Shown here piece after piece: positions 1-6,973 of a stretch of 15,784 nucleotides of DNA; the first letter of the stretch is position 1, and each line of letters begins with the position of its first letter. The DNA lies in NCBI GenBank assembly GCA_964605095.1, contig CAZSBS010000103.1, positions 1 to 15,784 of the forward strand. Direction: 5' to 3'. This DNA is from JAUWQU01 sp964605095 (GTDB lineage Bacteria; Planctomycetota; Phycisphaerae; SM23-33). A model generated the notes under the pieces. That model ran no database searches. It saw nothing but the letters and a program-made list of their open reading frames with translations, and was not told where the DNA came from. Both the position numbers and the translations under genes were made by a program.

Positions 1-5
1 CTGCC

Positions 6-29
6 CCGTTTTCTGTTCCGTTTTCTGTT
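6..29. repeat. Two tandem copies of a 12-bp unit at the left edge
   Basis: The 12-mer CCGTTTTCTGTT occurs twice back to back (6-17 and 18-29), preceded by CTGCC. Read on the minus strand this is (GGAACAGAAAAC)x2 followed by GGGGCAG. That has the same architecture as the repeat at 1407-1436, which is (GGGGACAGTTGG)x2 followed by GGTCAG. The two lie in opposite orientation around the membrane-protein gene. This type of short G-rich repeat ending in GGGTCAG is typical of REP/RAYT-associated repeats, as far as I recall. The window edge prevents seeing its full extent. Confidence 0.6.
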
Positions 30-186
30 CAAGCACTAATTGTTCCGCCAAAGTGAGAAAGCGCCAGTTATTGCGTCTGTTTCAGTCTGGCTTCATGCAT
101 CCGGCGTATCCTCATGTTCGGTTTGGACGGGTTCTGCCAGTATCAATACCCCAACACCGCCAATGCCTGTGCAAGGAGCCTCGATT

Positions 187-1443
187 GTGAAGACACTCAA
201 ACAGGATATGCTCAACAAGGTCCCCGAGATCACCGTCTTCTTCTGGATCATCAAAGTCCTCTGCACTACGGTAGGCGAAACAGCTTCCGACTTCATGAAC
301 ACCAGACTCAACCTCGGCCTGACAGGCACATCCTATGTTATGGGAGCCGCGCTCGCTGCCGTGCTCTACTTCCAGCTGCGCTCAAGGAAGTACATCCCTG
401 GCCTCTACTGGCTGGCTGTCGTCTTGATCAGCATCTTCGGAACCCTGATTACAGACAATCTCACGGATAAGTACGGGGTTCCTCTCGAAACCACTACGAT
501 TATCTTCAGCGCCGCATTGGCTCTGACATTCGCAATCTGGTTCACTAAGGAACGAACTCTGTCGATCCACACAATCTTCACCAGGCGGAGGGAAGTGTTC
601 TACTGGCTGGCCATCCTGTTCACCTTTGCACTAGGCACCGCAGCCGGTGACCTGATGGCGGAAGGACTGGGCCTGGGCTATCTTGTGGCTGGGATTATGT
701 CCTTGGTGATGATCGCGGGCATGACTGTCGCTTGGCGTCTCAAGCTGAACCCGGTACTTGCGTTCTGGACCGCCTACGTGTTGACGCGTCCTCTAGGAGC
801 GTCACTGGGCGACTATCTGTCGCAAGCACCCACTAACGGCGGCCTTGGATTGGGGACTGTAACAACGAGCTTGGCGTTCCTGGCCGCCATCGCAGTAACG
901 GTCATATACCTTGCTATCACAAAGATGGATGTGGCTGCAGGCACCTCCACAGACGGCTCCACCGTCACCAGAAGATACGCACCTGTCGCCCACTCAGGAA
1001 GCCCGATGATGGGACGAAAGAGCGTCGCCGTGGCGATGTTCGCGCTGGTGGTCGCGGCGGGACCCAGTTGCTACTGGTATTGCCGTGTCCTGAGTCCCGC
1101 CTCGTCTGTTGAGACCTCGCCGGGGTCCCCGCTGGGCGATCTTTCCAGTTTCCGACAGATAGCCGAGGACACCCTCGTCCTCGTTCACAAAGGCGACTGG
1201 TCCTCAGCCAAGTCCCGTATCACGGATCTGGAGTCCGCATGGGACCAGGCGGAAAGACACCTCAAGCCCCTCAATTCCGCCGTATGGGGTTCCCTTGACG
1301 ACTCTATCGATGCGGCCCTCAGGCAGATGCGTTCCTGGCACCCCCAGGCCGGAGCCTGCAGTGCCTCACTCGAGACATTGATTACGAACTTCCGAGCCGT
1401 TGATGAGGGGACAGTTGGGGGGACAGTTGGGGTCAGCCCTTAA
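187..1443 (+). CDS. COG4705-type membrane protein with four DUF347 repeats and a C-terminal helical extension
   Basis: An integral membrane protein of unknown function, 418 aa from the chosen GTG start. An AAGGAG Shine-Dalgarno at 173-178 sits 8 nt before GTG 187, better placed than any site for the in-frame ATGs at 40, 160 or 208. The membrane part (about residues 8-245) shows four copies of a G-x-x-x-D type motif (TTVGETASDF, GTLITDN, GTAAGDL, RPLGASLGD) between hydrophobic helices, the DUF347 pattern. A further hydrophobic segment follows (KSVAVAMFALVVAAG), then a soluble helical domain (IAEDTLVLVHKGDWSSAKSR, DLESAWDQAERHLKP). That domain resembles small proteins I remember beside COG4705 genes, so this may be a natural fusion. 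The last residues (GTVGGTVGVSP) and the stop are encoded by the 1407-1442 repeat, so the native C-terminus seems replaced. Its base composition is lower in GC than the 2030-13244 genes. Confidence 0.8.
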   Translation: MKTLKQDMLNKVPEITVFFWIIKVLCTTVGETASDFMNTRLNLGLTGTSYVMGAALAAVLYFQLRSRKYIPGLYWLAVVLISIFGTLITDNLTDKYGVPLETTTIIFSAALALTFAIWFTKERTLSIHTIFTRRREVFYWLAILFTFALGTAAGDLMAEGLGLGYLVAGIMSLVMIAGMTVAWRLKLNPVLAFWTAYVLTRPLGASLGDYLSQAPTNGGLGLGTVTTSLAFLAAIAVTVIYLAITKMDVAAGTSTDGSTVTRRYAPVAHSGSPMMGRKSVAVAMFALVVAAGPSCYWYCRVLSPASSVETSPGSPLGDLSSFRQIAEDTLVLVHKGDWSSAKSRITDLESAWDQAERHLKPLNSAVWGSLDDSIDAALRQMRSWHPQAGACSASLETLITNFRAVDEGTVGGTVGVSP

Positions 1444-1458
1444 AATATAAAATAAGGG
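1407..1458. repeat. REP-like element: tandem 12-mer plus AT-rich hairpin
   Basis: GGGGACAGTTGG is repeated exactly at 1407-1418 and 1419-1430 and followed by GGTCAG (1431-1436). A hairpin follows with CCCTTA (1437-1442) pairing with TAAGGG (1453-1458) around a 10-nt AT loop. The motif GGGCAGGTA at 1464-1472 recurs at 1630-1638 in the next element at a comparable position, so the two are probably related repeats. The hairpin could also act as a weak terminator for the upstream gene, but it has no T-tract. Confidence 0.6.
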
Positions 1459-1568
1459 TTGCCGGGCAGGTATTTGTTGCGTAATCCGAATCGGGATGCC
1501 TCTTGCCCAATTGAATCCTGGTCGCGCCGCGGTGAGGCCGCGTCGGACGGCCCCGCCACCAGCACGGA

Positions 1569-1592
1569 CCCCAACGTGTCCTACACGTGGGG
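1569..1592. repeat. Hairpin at the left edge of the second repeat element
   Basis: CCCC (1569-1572) and ACGTGT (1574-1579) pair with ACACGT (1583-1588) and GGGG (1589-1592). This leaves one bulged A and a 3-nt CCT loop. It runs directly into the GGGTCA-type sequence of the next element and is probably part of a REP-like unit. Confidence 0.5.
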
Positions 1593-1597
1593 TCAAG

Positions 1598-1748
1598 AAA
1601 ACGGGTCAGAACTATTTTATCTTGTTATTGGGCAGGTAGTTATATGCGTTTTTTTGCTTCATTTGCTTGTGGGACAATGCTGTATTCCTGGCGAAAAGAC
1701 TCCTAACATATTGGTACTACCCAAGATAAAATAGTTCTGACCCGTTTT
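1598..1748. mobile_element. MITE-like element with perfect 27-bp inverted repeats
   Basis: Positions 1598-1624 are the exact reverse complement of 1722-1748 (27 of 27). Both arms contain the core GGGTCAGAACTATTTTATC. Near-matching GGGG-rich flanks lie just outside (GGGGTCAAG at 1589-1597, ACGTCCCC at 1749-1756). The 97-bp interior is AT-rich and has no credible gene. The core is typical of short non-autonomous repeats mobilised in trans (REP/RAYT or MITE type), but no transposase is in the window. On RNA it would fold into a very strong stem-loop. Confidence 0.7.
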
Positions 1749-2029
1749 ACGTCCCCAAAAGGGCGTGACGCCCAGGCCCCCGGCGGAACTGGTTGCGGAA
1801 ATCGCCGGGCGATGAGCGGCCTGGGAGCTTCGCCCTCGTCGTAACTGTCTAGCGACCTTCTCTTCAGCCCCGTGAACGGGGCTGACAACGAGATCGCCAA
1901 GTAATTGCTTTCTGCCGAGCATGCCGCCCCGGCTGGCCGGCAAACACACTTTGGCGAGAAACCACCCCAGGCCGAGCGGAGTTAAACGCTCGTAAGCACG
2001 AAACAGTCCTTTCAGGAGACGATCTGACA
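1749..2029. other. Intergenic region with small hairpins, no gene seen
   Basis: This stretch is GC-rich and non-coding as far as I can see. It contains GGGCG-TGA-CGCCC at 1761-1773 and a strong hairpin at 1865-1884, described separately. Minus-strand open frames cross it but run straight through the inverted-repeat element and have no ribosome site or recognisable domain. The ribosome site for the next gene, AGGAG at 2014-2018, lies at its end. I could not pick a convincing promoter. Confidence 0.4.
1865..1884 (+). other. 8-bp stem-loop with TGAA tetraloop
   Basis: CAGCCCCG (1865-1872) pairs perfectly with CGGGGCTG (1877-1884) around a TGAA loop. No T-run follows, so it is not a standard intrinsic terminator. 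It could be a structured leader of the downstream gene or part of a dispersed repeat. Confidence 0.45.
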
Positions 2030-4561
2030 ATGCGTAATACGCGAAACCCAATCCACGCGCAACCATGGCGGAACTTCCCCGGCCGGTGTTTCTCGATGCT
2101 GGCAATCCTTGCATTTGCGACTGCCGGGTGCCTGGCCGCGAATGCGGTCGCCGGCCCGGCGCCTGCCGGCCCGGGCCGGTCGGTCATCTTCGTTCGCGTC
2201 CCTGGCGCCGGCGGGCCCCAGGCCGGGGCGTGCTGGCAGGACTTCGCCTTCCTTGCGGCCGTGCCCGCGGCGACTGCCCTCAACGGCGGCGCCCCTGCCG
2301 TAATCGCGCTGGATGAATCGTGCACCGTCACCCGCGAGATCGACGACTACCTGCGCCGCTACAAGCCGACGAGCGTCTACTGCCTCGGCTCGCCCGTCAG
2401 CACGCGGCCCCAGCCGACTACCCAGCCGGCATCCGCCCAGCCGGCCCCCGCGCCGATCGGCCCCGGCACCAGGCTTGCTGCCGAGTCGGCTGAGTCCGCC
2501 GCATGGACGCTGGCGACGACATTCTGGCAGTCCGCCGACAAGGCCGTGATCTGCGACGCCAACGACTACGCCGCCGCCTTGACGGCCTCGTCGCTGGCAG
2601 CCAGGTTGCGGGCGCCGCTGCTTTACTCGACCGCACGGGGCGTTGACCTTTCCGTCGTGAGTTGCCTGAGGCACCTGGGCGTCAAGAAGGCCATTGTCGT
2701 GGGCCAGGCAGGCAAGGCCGCCGAGCAACTCAAGGTCGCCGGGCTGGAAGTCGTCGAAGTCTCCGACACCCCGGCCGTGGTGGGCTGGATGCGGCAGGAG
2801 AAAATCTCCGTTACCTACCTGGCCGTGACCAACCCCGACGACCGCGACACGCTGGTAATCCGCAAGCTCTCGCTGGCGTCGTCGCTTCTTGCGGCCGGGC
2901 GCGGGGGCATTGCCGTGCCGCTGGCGTACAAGGCCATCTGGAAGGCCGGCTTCACCGGCGAAGAGTGCAAGGACGGCGTGCCGAAGGGCGCCCCCGCCAG
3001 CAAGAAGCCGCTCCACAAGGGCACGGTGAGCGTTGGTGGCAAGGAGATTGCCTTCGTCGTCACCAGCGGCCGGGGCGCCAAGGAATACGACCGGGTCAAC
3101 TTCGACCTCAACGGCAACGGCGAGTTCGGCGACGCCGGCGAAGGCCCCTTCCACGCCGCCGACGTCGTCACGCTCGGCGGGCAGAAGTGCTCGATCACGC
3201 TCGGCGAGCGGAACGGCCTGGGCAAGGCGGACATCCGCATCACGGCCCCGTGTGCCGAGCAGGTCCTGTCCGACCTGAAGAGCCTCTACGCCGCCATGGG
3301 CCGGCCGCCGAGCCACCTGGCCATAGTCTCCATGCCCGACGGCATCCCGCAGGCCATCGTCCCCGAGGGCGCGGGCGAGGGCGATGGCCGCGACCTGTGC
3401 TCGGACTTCCCCTTCACCAACGCCGACGAGGACATGTTCGGCGAGGTCGCCGTTGGGCGCGTCACGGCCGAGAACGCGACCTTCGCCACCCTCTACGCCA
3501 GCCGGGTTATCACGTATCCCATGCTGCTGGACTCGACCTGGTCGGACAAGGCCGGGCAAGCCCGCTGGGAAAACACCTACGACAAGCTTTTCGAGAACGT
3601 CGGATTCGTAATGGCCCCGCACCACGACGTGGACAAGCTGCGGTGGATCGAGAAGCCCGCGGGCAAGTCGCGTGGCAAGCGGGCAAAGGGCTTCGGTCAG
3701 GGCTCGCCGCTTTCAAGCGTGGCCGCCATCGCGCACACGGCCCACTCGTGGTGGCATGACATTGGCCAGACCTACGACTGGGATTCCGACGTCCTGCTGG
3801 CGCCGGCGGTGGTGGAGTCCGGCGGATGCCTGGCTACCGCCCTGGACCGCCAGGCGGACTTCCACAGCGTCGTGGCCCGGCTGATGCGCAACGGTGCGGC
3901 GGGCTTCCTCGGCAACGCCCTGCCAGCCACGGCATACCAGGAGCAGCAGCGGATAATGTTCTGGAACTCGGTCCTGGCCGGGCGGACTATGGGCCAGGCA
4001 CAGCTCGACGCGTCCAACGGGGCGGTCGCGGTGATCCTGGAGACCGGCCAGCAGCGCGGCGGGCCCAACCACTACATGCTTTACCTTTGCGGCCTGTTCG
4101 GCGATCCGGGCTTCACCATGCACGTGCCGTCGGCCCCGAAGTCCGCGCCGGCCCGCGTCGCTGTCATGGACGACGTGGTGAGCGTTTACCCCCCGGCCGA
4201 GTGGTGGCCCTGCCGAATCCGAGTGCCAGAGGACTGGAAGCTCTGGACGGACAAGGACCTTTACGTGCTTCGCGGGGCCGGCTCTTGGCCGGACCGCCAC
4301 TGGCTCGAGGCCGGCTACGATGCCGAGGAGACTTACGTCTGGGCGACGCTTCGCACGAACCGGAAGGTCAAGAGCATCAAGCAGGTCCAGTCGCCGGCAA
4401 AGCCGCTGGGCTGGATGGGCAAGTTCGTCGTGGACGAGAACGCCGATGGCACGCGGACGTACATGTGGCGGGTGCGCCTGGTGGACTTCGACCAGACCAA
4501 GGGCACGATAACCGCCAAGGCCGACCGGCTGGACTACAAGGTGACGTTCGAGCCTCGCTGA
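2030..4561 (+). CDS. Exported protein with C25 (gingipain)-like peptidase domain
   Basis: 843 aa, probably exported. A hydrophobic segment at residues 22-42 (MLAILAFATAGCLAANAVAG) follows a basic N-terminus; ATAGC is at best a poor lipobox. The start has AGGAG at 2014-2018, 11 nt upstream. Residues about 155-255 look like a cell-wall-binding-repeat-2 type alpha/beta module (LRHLGVKKAIVVGQ). DLNGNGEFGD (359-368) resembles a calcium-binding loop. Residues about 430-710 match the gingipain C25 layout: candidate catalytic His572 in AHTAHSWWHD and Cys600 in VESGGCLAT, 28 residues apart, then GDPGF (691-695). The C-terminus (about 720-843) looks beta-rich. If active it would be an extracytoplasmic cysteine endopeptidase feeding the peptide importer encoded next. 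Substrate and activity are unproven, and dyad assignment is from memory of the family. It could equally be an inactive caspase-fold protein. Confidence 0.7.
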   Translation: MRNTRNPIHAQPWRNFPGRCFSMLAILAFATAGCLAANAVAGPAPAGPGRSVIFVRVPGAGGPQAGACWQDFAFLAAVPAATALNGGAPAVIALDESCTVTREIDDYLRRYKPTSVYCLGSPVSTRPQPTTQPASAQPAPAPIGPGTRLAAESAESAAWTLATTFWQSADKAVICDANDYAAALTASSLAARLRAPLLYSTARGVDLSVVSCLRHLGVKKAIVVGQAGKAAEQLKVAGLEVVEVSDTPAVVGWMRQEKISVTYLAVTNPDDRDTLVIRKLSLASSLLAAGRGGIAVPLAYKAIWKAGFTGEECKDGVPKGAPASKKPLHKGTVSVGGKEIAFVVTSGRGAKEYDRVNFDLNGNGEFGDAGEGPFHAADVVTLGGQKCSITLGERNGLGKADIRITAPCAEQVLSDLKSLYAAMGRPPSHLAIVSMPDGIPQAIVPEGAGEGDGRDLCSDFPFTNADEDMFGEVAVGRVTAENATFATLYASRVITYPMLLDSTWSDKAGQARWENTYDKLFENVGFVMAPHHDVDKLRWIEKPAGKSRGKRAKGFGQGSPLSSVAAIAHTAHSWWHDIGQTYDWDSDVLLAPAVVESGGCLATALDRQADFHSVVARLMRNGAAGFLGNALPATAYQEQQRIMFWNSVLAGRTMGQAQLDASNGAVAVILETGQQRGGPNHYMLYLCGLFGDPGFTMHVPSAPKSAPARVAVMDDVVSVYPPAEWWPCRIRVPEDWKLWTDKDLYVLRGAGSWPDRHWLEAGYDAEETYVWATLRTNRKVKSIKQVQSPAKPLGWMGKFVVDENADGTRTYMWRVRLVDFDQTKGTITAKADRLDYKVTFEPR

Positions 4562-4582
4562 CGAGGAATCGGAAAGTCCCTC

Positions 4583-4612
4583 TTGGCGTCGGCCCCCCGG
4601 GGATGATACTAT
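4583..4612 (+). promoter_or_regulatory. Candidate sigma-70-like promoter before the importer genes
   Basis: TTGGCG (4583-4588) and TACTAT (4607-4612) are separated by 18 bp in an otherwise GC-rich 116-bp gap, giving 4/6 matches to each consensus hexamer. It could start a separate transcript for the binding protein, permease and ATPase. Evidence is only hexamer similarity. Confidence 0.3.
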
Positions 4613-4677
4613 GCCGCCGGACGAACGGGCCTGCGGAGTGCCGGCGCTCTGTCGACGATGATTTGCAGGAGATGATC

Positions 4678-6969
4678 GTGAGTTTCAAGACAACCTGCCG
4701 CTTGAAATCTCCCCTTGGCCGCCGGGCGTCCTGCCCGCCCGCGACGGCCCCCGGCCGGGGTCGCCGGCTGGGCACCGGCGCCCTTCGCGCAGCCGTGATG
4801 GCCCTGGCGATCCTGCCGGTCGCGTGCAACGACTCCCCGTACCCGGACAAGGACGCCAACGCCAACATCTACTACAACTCGATCTCGGACGAGATCGGCC
4901 ACCTGGACCCGGCCAGGGTGTACGGGGGGGACAGTGCCGTCCTGGCGAACATCGCCGAGACCCCGTTCCAGTACAACTACGTCGACCGTCCTTACAAGCT
5001 CGATCCGCTTCTGGCTGTCGAGGTGCCCAAGTCCGAGCAACGGAAGGTGCAGTACAAGGGCAAGACCATCGACGCGACGGTCTACACCATCCGCCTTCGC
5101 CGCGGCGTGATCTACCAGAACCACCCGTGTTTCGTCGAGGCCAACCGCCGCCTGACGGAAGACGATCTGCGGGGCATAAGAGGCGTCGCGGACTTCAAGA
5201 AGACCGCCACTCGCGAGATGGTGGCCGCCGACTTCGTGTATGGCATCCGGCGGCTGTGCGACCTGCGGCTTGAGTGCCCCGCTCAGGGGGCGCTGGCCGC
5301 GAACCTCCTTGGCTTCCAGGACTACGTCGACAAGCTGAAGGAAGTCCTGGAAACCGAGCGCAAGGCGCGGGCCGAAGCGGCCGGGCTGCTTTACAACCAG
5401 GAGCAGGACGAGCAGTTCAACCCCGTAATCCTGGACTACAACAAGGTGGCAGAGGGATTCCCTTTCATCCGCGAAGTGGACAAGTACGCCTTCGAGGTGG
5501 TCCTTCTCCACCCGTACCCGCAGATACTCTACTGGATGGAGTTCCAGTTCTTCTCGCCGGTTCCGCCGGAAGCGTTGGACTTCTACAACCAGCCGGGGCT
5601 TCTCAAGCGGGGCATAATGTTCGACTTCAATCCTGTCGGCACGGGGCCATACGTGCTCGAAAGCTACGACCCGACAAACCAGGTGGTTCTGGTCCGCAAC
5701 CCCAACTTCCGCGAGGAGCTCTACCCGTCGCTGGCCCCACCGGCGCCCGGCGCCGACCCGGAGGCCGTCGAGAACTACAAGCTGATGAAAAAAGCCGGTA
5801 TGCTCGAAGACTCCGGCAAGAGGCTGCCGTTCATCGACCGCGTCGTCTTCCGCATGGAGAAAGAGTCCATCCCGCGATGGAACAAGTTCATGCAGGGCTA
5901 CTACGAGGCATCGGGCATTCAGGCCGACTCGTTCGACCAGGCCGTGTCGCTGAGCTCCAGGGGCGACCTGTCCATCACGGATGAGATGCGGGATCGCGGA
6001 ATAGAGATGCTGACGGCGAACTCCGCCTATCTGGGGTACTACGCGTTCAATATGACCGACCCGGTACTGGGCGGCCTCGACGAGAAGAAGCAGAAGCTTC
6101 GCCAGGCGATCAGCATCGCCATTGACGCCGGTGAGAAGCTCGACATCTTCAACAACGGCCTGGGCACGCAGGCCCAGCACGCGATCCCGCCGGGCGTCTT
6201 CGGTCACGAAGCCATGGAGGCCGGCATTAACCCGTACGTCTTCCGCTGGGACAAGCAGCGCAACGCCCCTGTCCGCCGGTCGATCGAGGATGCCAAGGCA
6301 CTGCTGGCCGAGGCGGGTTATCCCGGCGGCTACGGCCCCGACGGGCTTCCCCTGGTAATCAAGTACCTTATGATGTCCCCGACGCCCGGGCAGCGCAGCG
6401 AGCTGAAGCTGCTGCAAAAGCAGCTCGGGCGGATCAACATACGGCTGGAAACGGAGGACTGCGACACAACCCGGTTCTTTGACAAGATCCGCAAGGGCAG
6501 TTTCCAGTTCGTCCGCTTCGGCTGGTTGGCGGACTACCCGGACCCGGAGACCTTCCTGATCCTGTTCTACATGCCCGAGGTGGTCACGCCGGACATGCAG
6601 AACCAGCCCCGCTATGACAATCCGCGCTTCAACGAGCTTTACCGCCAGATGAGCCGCATGGAAAACACCCCCGAGCGGAAGGCGATCCTCCGGGAGATGC
6701 TCCATATACTGTGCAAGGACGCCCCGGCCGTCTTCGAGTCCCACGGCATGGCGTTGACCCTCAGGCATTCATGGCTGAAGAATATGTACCCCTACCCGCT
6801 GGCGAGCAACACCATGAAGTACCTGAGGATAGACGTCCGCCAGCGGACGGCCTACCGCAACAAGTACAACCAGCCGAAATACTGGCCTCTGGCGATACTG
6901 CTGATGGTTCTGGCGGCCCTGGCGATACCCGCGGCTCTGACAACCCGGCGGCACATGCGGGAGAAGTGA
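4678..6969 (+). CDS. Oligopeptide ABC transporter substrate-binding lipoprotein (SBP_bac_5)
   Basis: Extracytoplasmic binding protein of a Dpp/Opp-type peptide importer, 763 aa from GTG 4678. AGGAG (4667-4671) is 6 nt before this GTG but abuts ATG 4672, so GTG is preferred; either start gives almost the same protein. A basic region precedes the hydrophobic segment and a lipobox-like LPVAC with Cys50. Family hallmarks include the N-terminal lobe (SISDEIGHLDPARVYGG), PVGTGPY near residue 319, and GWLADYPDP near 615. Unusually, the C-terminus has a membrane helix (about 735-753, YWPLAILLMVLAALAIPAAL) and a basic tail, so the protein may be anchored at both ends. The permease gene follows after 4 nt. 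The CAGGAGATGATC at 4666-4677 is nearly identical to the ribosome-site context of the preceding gene. Family assignment is firm; peptide specificity is not readable. Confidence 0.88.
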   Translation: MSFKTTCRLKSPLGRRASCPPATAPGRGRRLGTGALRAAVMALAILPVACNDSPYPDKDANANIYYNSISDEIGHLDPARVYGGDSAVLANIAETPFQYNYVDRPYKLDPLLAVEVPKSEQRKVQYKGKTIDATVYTIRLRRGVIYQNHPCFVEANRRLTEDDLRGIRGVADFKKTATREMVAADFVYGIRRLCDLRLECPAQGALAANLLGFQDYVDKLKEVLETERKARAEAAGLLYNQEQDEQFNPVILDYNKVAEGFPFIREVDKYAFEVVLLHPYPQILYWMEFQFFSPVPPEALDFYNQPGLLKRGIMFDFNPVGTGPYVLESYDPTNQVVLVRNPNFREELYPSLAPPAPGADPEAVENYKLMKKAGMLEDSGKRLPFIDRVVFRMEKESIPRWNKFMQGYYEASGIQADSFDQAVSLSSRGDLSITDEMRDRGIEMLTANSAYLGYYAFNMTDPVLGGLDEKKQKLRQAISIAIDAGEKLDIFNNGLGTQAQHAIPPGVFGHEAMEAGINPYVFRWDKQRNAPVRRSIEDAKALLAEAGYPGGYGPDGLPLVIKYLMMSPTPGQRSELKLLQKQLGRINIRLETEDCDTTRFFDKIRKGSFQFVRFGWLADYPDPETFLILFYMPEVVTPDMQNQPRYDNPRFNELYRQMSRMENTPERKAILREMLHILCKDAPAVFESHGMALTLRHSWLKNMYPYPLASNTMKYLRIDVRQRTAYRNKYNQPKYWPLAILLMVLAALAIPAALTTRRHMREK

Positions 6970-6973
6970 CACA

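Noticed and set aside
1659..2114. 151-codon minus-strand frame across the repeat and leader
   Set aside because: It runs through one arm of the inverted repeat and into the 2030 gene. I see no ribosome site or domain.
2012..3625. 537-codon open frame on the minus strand
   Set aside because: It lies antisense to the C25-like gene, is rich in Arg/Gly/Ala with no domain, and is a typical high-GC shadow.
3826..4671. Long in-frame upstream extension of the binding-protein gene
   Set aside because: It overlaps the 3' third of the C25-like gene in another frame. The lipoprotein signal and ribosome site place the real start at 4678 (or 4672).
4609..6768. 719-codon open frame on the minus strand
   Set aside because: Antisense to the binding-protein gene, which has clear family motifs. 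The minus product looks like a codon-shadow protein.
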